From assembly GCA_009787435.1 (NCBI GenBank), contig WRFW01000208.1:1-14743 (forward strand): a DNA stretch of 14,743 nucleotides. The letters run 5' to 3'. The notes below the pieces were generated by a model that saw only the letters and a list, made by a program, of their open reading frames with translations, made no database searches and was not told the origin of the DNA. Within the stretch, counting starts at the first letter, position 1. Each line of letters opens with the position of its first letter. Below, piece by piece: positions 7,500 through 14,703 of the stretch. Source of the DNA: Defluviitaleaceae bacterium. Lineage in GTDB: Bacteria > Bacillota > Clostridia > Lachnospirales > UBA5962. The position numbers were made by a program, and so were the translations under genes.

Positions 7500-7835
7500 A
7501 TGGATATATTAAAACCCGTTGCAGCTCAGTTAGAAGCTTATAATAATAGAGATATAGAATCTTTTATATTAAATTTTTCAGAAAATTGTAAAGTTGAAGA
7601 TGGCGAGGGTAATCTTTTAATGAAAGGAAGGCAAGCTATGTATGAAAGTTATAAAAAAATGTTTGAAGCTTCGCCAAATCTTCATTGCCATTTACAAAGT
7701 AGGGTAGTTGTCGGCAATTATATCTTGGATGAAGAAAAAGTTGAGGGAAGAGCAGGCAACGATGGTATAAGCCACGTTGTCGCTATTTATAGAGTTGAAA
7801 ATGAACAAATAGTTCACGTTAGATTTTTAAGATAG
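7500..7835 (+). CDS. NTF2/SnoaL-like small protein
   Basis: Single-domain protein of 111 residues that looks like a SnoaL-like/nuclear transport factor 2 fold. An N-terminal helix LEAYNNRDIESFILNFSENC is followed by the strand typical of the family (KVEDGEGNLLMKGRQAM). A helix YESYKKMFEASPNLHCHL and a run of beta strands follow, ending in IYRVENEQIVHVRFLR. The pattern 'aYn.rDie.F...fs.d...eg...G...y...F..sP.l.' is widespread in stand-alone cone-fold proteins, which act as isomerases, hydratases or simple ligand binders. No catalytic assignment can be made. The start ATG at 7500 has AAAGG about 12 nt upstream; an earlier ATG at 7494 is in another frame. It is probably monocistronic, with a terminator at 7982-8016. 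Confidence 0.75.
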   Translation: MDILKPVAAQLEAYNNRDIESFILNFSENCKVEDGEGNLLMKGRQAMYESYKKMFEASPNLHCHLQSRVVVGNYILDEEKVEGRAGNDGISHVVAIYRVENEQIVHVRFLR

Positions 7836-7981
7836 AGATTTAATAAATTATGTGTTAGAAATGCTAAGATTGGCATTAGTTTAAAAAGCCCTATTGTAAC
7901 TCTACTATATCCGCTATGTTTGAAAATAGAGATGAAAATTTTTTTATAGACGGTTGCCTTTATTAGGATATCCTGTTTTTC
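7836..7981. other. Non-coding stretch downstream of the NTF2-like gene
   Basis: I see no conserved protein here. The longest plausible reading is a 16-codon frame near 7917 without a ribosome site. With the terminator and the gnd promoter it makes up a 247-bp gap between the NTF2-like gene and gnd. Confidence 0.5.
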
Positions 7982-8016
7982 AAAAAACTACTTTTTCAAA
8001 TTAAAGTAGTTTTTTT
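7982..8016 (+). terminator. Strong rho-independent terminator before gnd
   Basis: AAAAAACTACTTT (7982-7994) pairs perfectly over 13 bp with AAAGTAGTTTTTT (8003-8015) around an 8-nt loop and ends in a T run (8010-8016). It closes the NTF2-like transcript just before the promoter of the pentose phosphate operon. Confidence 0.85.
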
Positions 8017-8018
8017 CA

Positions 8019-8047
8019 TTGATTTTTTTATTAAAAAGTGGTAGAAT
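8019..8047 (+). promoter_or_regulatory. Sigma-A-type promoter of the gnd-zwf-pgl-purH operon
   Basis: TTGATT (8019-8024), a 17-bp spacer, and TAGAAT (8042-8047). Transcription would start near 8054. AGAGAGGA (8065-8072) then serves as ribosome site for gnd. No operator or riboswitch structure is evident in the short leader. Confidence 0.7.
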
Positions 8048-8082
8048 TATAGAAAACATAATAAAGAGAGGATTTACAAATT

Positions 8083-9525
8083 ATGCAAAAACAAGATATT
8101 GGCCTTATCGGTTTAGCTGTTATGGGTGAAAATTTATGTCTTAATATGGAGTCTAAAGGGTTTAGCGTTTCCGTTTACAATAGAACTTCTGAAAAGACAG
8201 AGAATTTCACAAATGGGCGTGCCAAAGGTAAAAATATTAAAGGCTTTACTAACTTAGAAGATTTTGTTTCCTCTTTAGCTGTTCCTAGAAAAATTATGCT
8301 TATGGTTAAGGCTGGTGAAGTTGTAGACAAATTTATAAATAGCTTGTTACCTCATTTGCAAAGAGGGGATATAATTATAGATGGTGGAAATTCTCACTAT
8401 GAAGATACTAATAGGCGTGTAAAAGAGCTTGAAGAAAAAGGCTTTTTATACGTTGGGGCTGGTGTTTCTGGCGGTGAAGAGGGGGCGCTTCTTGGTCCCT
8501 CTATAATGCCTGGGGGAAGCAAAGAAGCTTGGGTTCATTTAGAGCCTATATTTAAAGCAATTTCAGCAAAAGTAGATGGTGAGCCTTGTTGTGAATGGAT
8601 AGGCTCTGGCGGGTCTGGTCATTTCGTTAAAATGGTTCATAATGGAATAGAATATGGTGATATGCAATTAATATGCGAAGCTTACCATATGCTATTAAAA
8701 TTTATAGATGATAGTGATAAACATGCTGAAATTTTTAAAAATTGGAATGAAGGTGTCTTAAATAGCTATTTAATAGAGATTACAGCCGATATACTAGCTT
8801 ATAAAGAAGATGGCAAACCGTTAGTGCACAATATTTTAGATAAAGCAGGGCAAAAAGGCACTGGCAAGTGGACTGCTGCTGCTGCTTTTGAGCTTGGCAG
8901 CCCTCTTACTATGATTAGTGAAGCAGTTTTTGCACGTGTAATTTCAAGCCTTAAAGATGAGAGAGTGGAAGCTTCAAAAATTCTTAAAGGTCCAAAGCCA
9001 TTTTTAAAAATTGAAGATACAAATAAATTTATAGACTCTATTGAAAAAGGTTTATACGCTTCAAAAATAGTTTCATATGCCCAAGGGTATGATTTAATGA
9101 AAAGAGCTTCCAAAGAATGGGGATGGAATTTAAACTTAGGTGAAATAGCTATGCTTTGGCGTGGTGGTTGTATAATACGCTCTGCATTTTTAAATGATAT
9201 TAAAAATGCTTACTCTGAAAATGAAAATTTACAAAATTTATTGCTTTCCCCATTTTTCAGTAAAGCTTGTGAAGAAGCCCAAGCGTCTTGGCGGTCTATA
9301 ACTTCCACCGCTATTTTTTCTGGTACACCAATACCGGCATTTTTATCAGCAATTACTTACTATGATTCTTATAGAGCAGAAAAATTGCCAGCAAATTTAC
9401 TCCAAGCCCAAAGAGACTACTTTGGTGCACACACATATGAGCTTTTAGACAAGCCAGGTGAATTTTTTCACACTAATTGGACAGGTAGAGGGGGAGACAC
9501 TTCTTCTTCTACTTATAATGTATAG
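8083..9525 (+). CDS. gnd: 6-phosphogluconate dehydrogenase (NADP-type, decarboxylating)
   Basis: Converts 6-phosphogluconate to ribulose-5-phosphate and CO2 with reduction of NADP; cytoplasmic, dimeric. At 480 residues it is the long form. The nucleotide-binding loop GLAVMGENLCLN (10-21) opens the Rossmann domain, with NRT (33-35) where NADP-specific enzymes bind the 2'-phosphate. GAGVSGGEEGALLGPSIMPG (125-144) is the family signature. KMVHNGIEYGD (183-193) holds the catalytic lysine (K183) and glutamate (E190). The C-terminal flexible tail ends HTNWTGRGGDTSSSTYNV, as in long-form enzymes. ATG 8083 has a ribosome site 10 nt upstream. It is the first gene of the operon, and its stop overlaps the likely zwf start by 8 bp. 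Confidence 0.98.
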   Translation: MQKQDIGLIGLAVMGENLCLNMESKGFSVSVYNRTSEKTENFTNGRAKGKNIKGFTNLEDFVSSLAVPRKIMLMVKAGEVVDKFINSLLPHLQRGDIIIDGGNSHYEDTNRRVKELEEKGFLYVGAGVSGGEEGALLGPSIMPGGSKEAWVHLEPIFKAISAKVDGEPCCEWIGSGGSGHFVKMVHNGIEYGDMQLICEAYHMLLKFIDDSDKHAEIFKNWNEGVLNSYLIEITADILAYKEDGKPLVHNILDKAGQKGTGKWTAAAAFELGSPLTMISEAVFARVISSLKDERVEASKILKGPKPFLKIEDTNKFIDSIEKGLYASKIVSYAQGYDLMKRASKEWGWNLNLGEIAMLWRGGCIIRSAFLNDIKNAYSENENLQNLLLSPFFSKACEEAQASWRSITSTAIFSGTPIPAFLSAITYYDSYRAEKLPANLLQAQRDYFGAHTYELLDKPGEFFHTNWTGRGGDTSSSTYNV

Positions 9526-10648
9526 GGGGGTGGTTCATATTACTTTTGTAATTTTTGGTGCTAGTGGTGATTTAACTAGTAGAAAATTAATACCTGCTTT
9601 TAATAACTTATGCGAGCAAGGAGTGCTTCCAAAAGATTTTAAAATAATAGCTATAGGCAGGCGAGATTTAGCAGAAAATTATAAAGATGGCTTAAAACCT
9701 GAGCTTGCAGCTGCTATCACTTATCATAGAATGGATTTTTCTATTTCTGAGCAATATAAAAGTTTAGAAAGCTTGCTAACAGGTAATATTTTGTTTTTCT
9801 TATCAGTAGCACCTGAATTTTATGCTTCTATAGCTAAAAATATTGCACATATTTCAAATAGCAAAATTATATTAGAAAAACCTTTCGGCTATGATTTGCA
9901 ATCTGCTAAAGATTTAAATAATGAGATAACAAAATACTTCAAAGAAGAAAACATATATAGGATAGACCACTATCTAGGCAAAGATGCAGTTCGGGGGCTT
10001 CCTAAAATTAATAGAGAAGAAGTTTCACATATTCAAATTACGGCTAAAGAAACTCTTGGCATTGAGGGGAGAGGGCCTTTTTATGAAAAAGCAGGTGCTT
10101 TAAGAGATATGGTTCAAAATCATATTATGGAAATAATAGCAGGTCTTCTTCGTGAAGACGGGGAAGATATACGAATTCAAAAATCTTTAGCTTTAAAAAC
10201 GCTTGAAGTTTTAGAAAGCGTTCGCGGCCAATATAAAACTTATCGCCATGAAGACCGTGTTTCAAAAACATCAACTATTGAAACATATGTTGCACTTAAG
10301 CTAGTTTCTAAAGAGCTCCCTATTTACGTGCGTACTGGCAAAAAGCTTGATGTGAAACAAACAACGGTTTATATCAAATATAAAAATGGTGAAGAAGAAA
10401 CTTTTAATTTGCAAATAGGGAATAAGGGAAACGGGTATGAAAAACTTATTTTAAATTCCCTTAAAGGAGACCCTAGCCTTTTTATTCCTTTTCAAACTTT
10501 AGAAACAACTTGGTCTCTTTTAACCCCGCTTTTAAAAACGTGGGAAAGTGGCTTAGAAAGCAAAACGCTTGTTTTTTATGAAGATTATAGCGAAGGTCCA
10601 TCTGAAGCAAATGAACTAATAGAAAGGGACGGTCTCAAATGGATATAA
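9518..10648 (+). CDS. zwf: Glucose-6-phosphate dehydrogenase, compact form
   Basis: First enzyme of the oxidative pentose phosphate pathway: glucose-6-phosphate plus NADP to 6-phosphogluconolactone. Key motifs are intact: dinucleotide-binding VIFGASGDLTSRKL (11-24), EKPFG (120-124), the substrate-binding and catalytic RIDHYLGK (148-155) and ALRDMVQNH (194-202), whose histidine is the general base. At about 376 residues it is roughly 100 shorter than the usual 480-500. The 'RFAN..F.P.WN' segment after RIDHYLGK is replaced by a few residues, and other loops are shortened, but no frameshift is seen. The start is uncertain. ATG 9518 overlaps the gnd stop by 8 bp; GTG 9530 sits on a G-rich purine block. 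Longer in-frame starts inside gnd are unlikely. The stop overlaps pgl by 10 bp, so the genes are probably translationally coupled. Confidence 0.93.
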   Translation: MYRGVVHITFVIFGASGDLTSRKLIPAFNNLCEQGVLPKDFKIIAIGRRDLAENYKDGLKPELAAAITYHRMDFSISEQYKSLESLLTGNILFFLSVAPEFYASIAKNIAHISNSKIILEKPFGYDLQSAKDLNNEITKYFKEENIYRIDHYLGKDAVRGLPKINREEVSHIQITAKETLGIEGRGPFYEKAGALRDMVQNHIMEIIAGLLREDGEDIRIQKSLALKTLEVLESVRGQYKTYRHEDRVSKTSTIETYVALKLVSKELPIYVRTGKKLDVKQTTVYIKYKNGEEETFNLQIGNKGNGYEKLILNSLKGDPSLFIPFQTLETTWSLLTPLLKTWESGLESKTLVFYEDYSEGPSEANELIERDGLKWI

Positions 10649-11388
10649 GAGTTTATAAAAAAGAAAATTTGGCGAAAGAAGCAGCTGAATTTTTCTATTC
10701 AAACATTATCGAAGTTTTAAGCAAAAAAGATATTTGTTATATAGGGCTTTCAGGTGGTAGCACTCCGAAAGAAATGCTCACAATTTTAGCGACAGAATAT
10801 TATAAAAAAATACCTTGGGAAAAGTTAAAAATATTCATAGTAGATGAAAGAACAGAAGCCCCTTTTAACTACACAATGATAGAAGAAGCCTTGGATAGAG
10901 AAGTTATAAGGTGGCACAGTGGCTTTTTTATTGATTTAACTAATGATTACACAGAAAAACCTGAATATGATGATTTAATTAACGTAGTAATGGAATATTC
11001 AAATTCTTTGCCAGATAATCTTGATATTATATCACTAGGCATGGGTGAAGATGGGCACACAGCTTCTCTTTTTCCTAAAGATTTATATGCAAAGCCTGGG
11101 GATAATTACTACAATTCAAATGAAGATTATATAAATAATGCAGGTGAAAATTCAAGAAACACTTTAATAGTTGGCGTTCCAAAGTTGGAAACTTTCCGCT
11201 TAAGCTTAAGTGCTTGGTATATAAATAAAGCGGATAAAATTTTCTTTTTAATAAGCGGTGCTAATAAAGCAGATATTTTAAAACAAGTTTTATATGGTGA
11301 TCATGTGCCAACTCACTTGCCAACCCAGCTTATAAATTTAGAAAAATCAACATTTTTATTAGATGAAGAAGCGAGTTCAAAATTATGA
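10639..11388 (+). CDS. pgl: 6-phosphogluconolactonase
   Basis: Hydrolyses 6-phosphogluconolactone, the product of the zwf enzyme, to 6-phosphogluconate, the substrate of the gnd enzyme. At 249 residues it fits the DevB/Pgl branch of the NagB-like fold. Motifs seen are the phosphate-binding YIGLSGGSTPKEM (34-46), FIVDER (66-71) and the family signature SLGMGEDGHTASLFP (132-146) with its catalytic histidine. VDER is followed by TEAPFNYTM where most family members carry a 'DSN' element. That makes it somewhat divergent, and a relative such as glucosamine-6-phosphate deaminase is excluded mainly by the signature and the neighbours. ATG 10639 lies inside the end of zwf. Its TGA overlaps the purH-like ATG (ATGA). 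Confidence 0.92.
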   Translation: MDIRVYKKENLAKEAAEFFYSNIIEVLSKKDICYIGLSGGSTPKEMLTILATEYYKKIPWEKLKIFIVDERTEAPFNYTMIEEALDREVIRWHSGFFIDLTNDYTEKPEYDDLINVVMEYSNSLPDNLDIISLGMGEDGHTASLFPKDLYAKPGDNYYNSNEDYINNAGENSRNTLIVGVPKLETFRLSLSAWYINKADKIFFLISGANKADILKQVLYGDHVPTHLPTQLINLEKSTFLLDEEASSKL

Positions 11389-12959
11389 AAAAAAGAGCAT
11401 TACTACAAGTTTCAGACCAAAAAGGTATAGTAGATTTTGCACAAGTTCTAGTTATGAAAGGGTATGAGCTAATCTCTACTGGTGAAACTTATAAAACTCT
11501 TATAGAAAACAGAATAGCAGTTCAAAATATGTATGAGCTTACTGGCTTTAAAGAAATTTTAGACGGGCGTGTTAGAACTTTACACCCAAATATTTATGGC
11601 GGTATTTTAGCAGATAGAGAAAATATATCACATATGAAAGATATTATAGAACACAATATAGAGTTTATAGACTTAGTTGTTGCTAATATGTACTCTTTTG
11701 TAGATTCAGCTTTAAGAGAAGATTCATACAAAGAAGTAATTGAAGCTATAAGCATAGAAACTGCTAGTCTAATAAGGGCTTCTGCAAAAAATCATAACTA
11801 TATAACCGTTATAGTTGATTCTGAAGATTATTATAGATTCATATACGAAATAGATAAAGATGGAAGTGTGAGTCTTGAAACACGCAAAAAATTTGCTGCC
11901 AAAGCGTTTAGATACACAGCTTCTTATGATGCTGTAGTATCAAAATATTTAACCGAAGAAGAATATCCAGAAAAATTGACATTAGTTTACAACAAAGTTC
12001 GGGAAGCTAACTACTCAGAAGATTCGTATAAAACTGGTGCTATATATGAAGAAGTAGTTATTTCTGAAGAAGCTAGTTTATCAAACTTTATTGGAAAAGC
12101 TAAGCGTATAAAGGGTGGGAATGCTAGTTTTGATATTCTTAGAGATTCAGACTTAGCACTATCTTTAGTTAGTGAATTTTTAGAGCCTACTGCAGTTGTC
12201 GTTAAAAATTTAAACCCTATAGCCGTTGCTTCTTCTAAAGTTGATTTTGGTGGTGGCAACAATCTTTATGAAGCAGTAACTACTTGTTTTAGTGATGATA
12301 GTATTTTTTATAGCTTTGGTGTAGCGGCGTTTAATAGAATTGTTGAGCTAGAAGTTGCGACATTTTTATCTAAAAATGCTTTTTTAGACGAAAATAGAAG
12401 TTTGAAATTAATTTTAGCACCCGATTTTAGCGAAGAAGCTATTCAAATTTTAAATACCCATGAAAATTTAATATTGCTTTCGGTAGATACTAGCTATAAA
12501 GCTAGTGGTAAAAAAATATCTAGCATAGGCGGTGGTATTTTATTAGAAGAAGCCGACTTAAACACAAGCTTAGATATAAACATATTAACAGAAAAACAGC
12601 CCTCTTCAGAGGAAATAGAAGCTTCTATTTACGCAAATACTATCTTTAAATATTCAAAAGCAACTTCTGCAGTTATTTCAGATGGTAACAGTTTATTAGG
12701 AATAGGTGCTGGTCAAGCTAGTATAAAAAAAGCTTCCCAAATTGCCTTTGAAGAAGCTAAAATAAAAGAAAGAACAAAAGGTGCTGTTCTTGCTGTAGAT
12801 TCTCATTTTTTTGATTTAGAAGTTATAAAGCGTGCAAATAAGGAGGGCATTTCTTGTATTGTTTCACCAGGTGTCGGCTTAAATAGCAAGGAATTAAAAG
12901 AATTAATTGAAGCTTGCAATGAATATAGCATAGCGATGATATTTACAGGTGTTGGTTAA
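11385..12959 (+). CDS. PurH-like protein with eroded catalytic motifs
   Basis: Its full-length PurH architecture (524 residues) has an MGS-like IMP cyclohydrolase domain (about 1-195) and an AICAR transformylase domain (about 200-524). Family landmarks are clear: GYELISTGETYKTL (27-40), LDGRVRTLHPNIYGG (59-73), IRASAKNH (130-137), AIYEE (219-223), IGIGAGQAS-like LGIGAGQASIKKAS (438-451) and AMIFTG (517-522). Signature positions are altered. The transformylase 'KHTNPCG' is KNLNPIA (274-280), so the catalytic His is lost. 'RYGENPHQ' is unrecognisable, 'SAFGG' is YSFGV, 'KSNA' is KATSA (424-429), 'SDAFFPF' is VDSHFF, and the C-terminal 'RHFRH' is absent. In the first domain 'IGGPS' is IETAS. It is coupled to pgl by a 4-bp overlap. 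It could be a repurposed paralogue, an inactive or regulatory copy, or a divergent working enzyme. Confidence 0.85.
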   Translation: MKKRALLQVSDQKGIVDFAQVLVMKGYELISTGETYKTLIENRIAVQNMYELTGFKEILDGRVRTLHPNIYGGILADRENISHMKDIIEHNIEFIDLVVANMYSFVDSALREDSYKEVIEAISIETASLIRASAKNHNYITVIVDSEDYYRFIYEIDKDGSVSLETRKKFAAKAFRYTASYDAVVSKYLTEEEYPEKLTLVYNKVREANYSEDSYKTGAIYEEVVISEEASLSNFIGKAKRIKGGNASFDILRDSDLALSLVSEFLEPTAVVVKNLNPIAVASSKVDFGGGNNLYEAVTTCFSDDSIFYSFGVAAFNRIVELEVATFLSKNAFLDENRSLKLILAPDFSEEAIQILNTHENLILLSVDTSYKASGKKISSIGGGILLEEADLNTSLDINILTEKQPSSEEIEASIYANTIFKYSKATSAVISDGNSLLGIGAGQASIKKASQIAFEEAKIKERTKGAVLAVDSHFFDLEVIKRANKEGISCIVSPGVGLNSKELKELIEACNEYSIAMIFTGVG

Positions 12960-12961
12960 TA

Positions 12962-13000
12962 ATTGAGAACTTCTAAAAACTAATAAGTTTTTAGAGATAC
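12962..13000 (+). repeat. Palindrome after purH-like gene, related to the 7330-7474 element
   Basis: TCTAAAAAC (12972-12980) pairs perfectly with GTTTTTAGA (12987-12995) around a 6-nt loop, starting 12 bp after the operon's last stop. The block ATTGAGAACTTCTAAAAA and the following AAGTTTTTAGAGATA closely match copies at 7352-7389 and 7449-7460. It could serve as a weak bidirectional terminator between the convergent purH-like and spoIIR genes, but no extra T tract follows. Confidence 0.5.
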
Positions 13001-13045
13001 CCGATTAAGTTAATTTAAAAACAAAATTATTAGGCATTAGCAAAA

Positions 13046-13591
13046 CTAAAAAATTATATCCCACACACGAAGCCTAAATATTATATCATTTTCTGCATAC
13101 AAAGTTTCATTTGCTATTCCTCTAGGGTCTTCTAAAAAACACAATGTAGGGAATAAAACACACCACCAATTACTGCCGTTAGATTCTCCTATTTCTAATA
13201 CTAAAGCTTTGTAATAACCAGCTGGCAATCTAAAATTGGCATATCTTATAAATGGGAAGCTCCTCTTTTCTAAAGTTGGGTTAATTTCGTTTCTTTCAAA
13301 AATGTGTAAATTTGCATATAAAATATTTCTCGCTTCTTCCACAGAAGTTATATTTTCAAGCAGAGGCTCTAATTTTTTTAGAGTCTCTTTTTTTATTTTC
13401 ATTTTTTCGTTTTTTGCTTCCTCGCTATCATCTCTTGCTATTATGTGTAAGCGTACTAATTCATTAGATATTCTTTTTCCTGCTTCTTGCAGCTCTGCAA
13501 AATCTCTTGCTGCTGTGTTTATAGAATATAGAAAAGTTATTAACACCCCTAGTATAAATGCTTGTTTTAATTCTTTCGTATGTATTTTCAT
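13046..13591 (-). CDS. spoIIR: Stage II sporulation protein R (SpoIIR)
   Basis: Secreted signalling protein made in the forespore. In known systems it triggers the membrane protease SpoIIGA to activate pro-sigma-E in the mother cell. The N-terminus KQAFILGVLITFLYSINTAA (about 9-28) is a signal or anchor segment. The family core follows: LVRLHIIARDDSEEAKNEKM (about 45-64, family 'IRFHVIANSDS..DQ..K'), SVEEARNILYANL, then FPFIRYANFRLPAGYYKALV and IGESNGSNWWCVLFPTLCF, the most diagnostic motif. At 181 residues it is shorter than many homologues (about 200-250), mainly in the middle. The start ATG at 13591 has AAGGAGA 8-9 nt upstream. It is transcribed away from the rRNA operon and converges with the purH-like operon. 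A candidate sigma-F promoter precedes it. Confidence 0.92.
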   Translation of the reverse strand: MKIHTKELKQAFILGVLITFLYSINTAARDFAELQEAGKRISNELVRLHIIARDDSEEAKNEKMKIKKETLKKLEPLLENITSVEEARNILYANLHIFERNEINPTLEKRSFPFIRYANFRLPAGYYKALVLEIGESNGSNWWCVLFPTLCFLEDPRGIANETLYAENDIIFRLRVWDIIF

Positions 13592-13626
13592 ATTTTTAAA
13601 TCTCCTTTGAAAAGTTTGTTAAAGGG

Positions 13627-13655
13627 ATTGTTGCCCAAAAAAATTTTAAATATAC
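13627..13655 (-). promoter_or_regulatory. Candidate sigma-F promoter of spoIIR
   Basis: On the minus strand GTATA (13651-13655) and GGCAACAAT (13627-13635) are separated by 15 bp. They match the forespore sigma-F elements (-35 GYATA, -10 GGnnAnAnT). The start site would be near 13620, with an AGGAGA ribosome site and the ATG about 30 bp downstream. Known spoIIR genes are sigma-F dependent. Confidence 0.55.
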
Positions 13656-13735
13656 GTTTGCGTATTCAGTTCTTTAAAATCTCTTTCAAAAATTCAATAA
13701 ATTTATGAAAGCTATCCAAAATTTTTAAAATAAGT

Positions 13736-13764
13736 TTGCATTTTTATATTTTTTAGTGTATAAT
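13736..13764 (+). promoter_or_regulatory. Sigma-A-type promoter for the gene at 13845
   Basis: TTGCAT (13736-13741), a 17-bp spacer, and a perfect TATAAT (13759-13764). It diverges from the spoIIR promoter. The leader to the TTG start is about 75 nt. Confidence 0.65.
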
Positions 13765-13844
13765 ATTTTGGTGATGTTATTAGACTAGTTAACGGTGTGA
13801 GCAAAAATTTATTTTTAACACATTTGTATGAAATGGAGGTTTTT

Positions 13845-14420
13845 TTGACCAATTCAGAATTATATAACCAACTTACGCTTCATTTTTGGCAAGAAGAAGA
13901 GCTGGTTTTCCCTGAAACTTATGCAGGGGCTTTCTTAGAAGATGATTATCTAATTATATTAGTTACTGATGATAGCCAAGAAACGCTTTCATACTATTTT
14001 AATATTTTAAGCGAAGATGCACCTATTATTTTTAGAGTTGTGAATTATTCTTATAATTATTTATTAGAATTGGGTGAAAATGCACTATACAATTTCACTT
14101 CCCCAATATGGTGGGGTGTTGATATTTTAGAAAACCATTTTAATATAACCTTAGATTTAAATTACGAAGCAAGTTTATTAGAATATCAAAATTTTTCTTT
14201 GAACAGCGATTTAGGAACACTGCCGATAGCAATTTCATTTTCAGAGCAAATTGCAGAAAAAGAAGCCCCTGTTATGGAAATGCAAATAGAAGAATTTTAT
14301 TACGTGGAAGAAGATTTTCAGGCAGAAGAATTAGAACTTTCACCGACTGTAATCGTACTTTCTTTAACTTTTATAATCCTTGTAATATATAGCTTCCACG
14401 TGCTTAGGAAAAGAAAATAA
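13845..14420 (+). CDS. Unidentified protein with C-terminal membrane anchor
   Basis: I do not recognise this 191-residue protein with certainty. TTG 13845 is preferred as the start because GGAGG sits 5 nt before it at 13835-13839. A GTG at 13797 in the same frame has no ribosome site. The N-terminal ~100 residues look like a compact alpha/beta domain: FPETYAGAFLEDDYLIILVT, then a helix, then IIFRVVNYSYNYLLELG, then WWGVDILENHFNITLDL. This order loosely recalls prodomain-like segments of secreted S1 serine proteases ('YAGAYID..LVVLVTD'), but no protease domain follows. An acidic linker leads to one hydrophobic segment (LSPTVIVLSLTFIILVIYSF) and the tail HVLRKRK. There is no N-terminal signal peptide, so the simplest topology is tail-anchored with the domain in the cytoplasm. 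It directly precedes the rRNA promoter. Confidence 0.7.
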   Translation: MTNSELYNQLTLHFWQEEELVFPETYAGAFLEDDYLIILVTDDSQETLSYYFNILSEDAPIIFRVVNYSYNYLLELGENALYNFTSPIWWGVDILENHFNITLDLNYEASLLEYQNFSLNSDLGTLPIAISFSEQIAEKEAPVMEMQIEEFYYVEEDFQAEELELSPTVIVLSLTFIILVIYSFHVLRKRK

Positions 14421-14451
14421 CAAAAAAAATAAAAAAATATTAAAAAAAGGG

Positions 14452-14480
14452 TTGACAAACATTCATCATTGTGGTATACT
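14452..14480 (+). promoter_or_regulatory. rRNA operon promoter
   Basis: Consensus TTGACA (14452-14457), a 17-bp spacer, and TATACT (14475-14480). It is preceded by A-rich tracts from 14421 that resemble an UP element. It starts 32 bp after the stop of the preceding gene and about 250 bp before 16S. Confidence 0.88.
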
Positions 14481-14703
14481 ATTATTTGTCGCTGAGGGGT
14501 GCTAAGAAAAAATTAGCAACTGAGGTGATTATATGAAGTGAATCTTGAAAACTGAATAATCATGAAAAAGTAACATCAAAAAACTAGTTTAGTATTTAAC
14601 TAGTATAAATAAAAATGCAAAGTCGGTTTTTTAAATTTTATGTAAGTTAGTGATTAATTTTTAATCGTGTTTAAAGCTTAGTATAAAAATTTAAAAACTC
14701 AAT
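14481..14703 (+). other. rRNA operon leader
   Basis: Transcribed spacer before 16S. It contains a small hairpin GCTAA/TTAGC (14501-14505, 14513-14517) and the motif CTTGAAAACTGAATAAT (14544-14560), similar to boxA/antitermination or processing motifs in rRNA leaders of Bacillota. A second hairpin is ACTAGTT/AACTAGT (14583-14589, 14598-14604). The RNase III processing stem would need the 3' flank of 16S, which is outside the window. Confidence 0.6.

Noticed and set aside
8799..9113. Minus-strand 104-codon frame within gnd, and similar shadows in the purH-like gene (12011-12262) and opposite spoIIR (13236-13610).
   Set aside because: Each lies opposite a conserved coding sequence and reads as low-complexity shadow protein.
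9518..10648. Treating zwf as a pseudogene because of its short length.
   Set aside because: Every catalytic motif is intact, the frame is open, and its ends overlap both neighbours as in an active operon.
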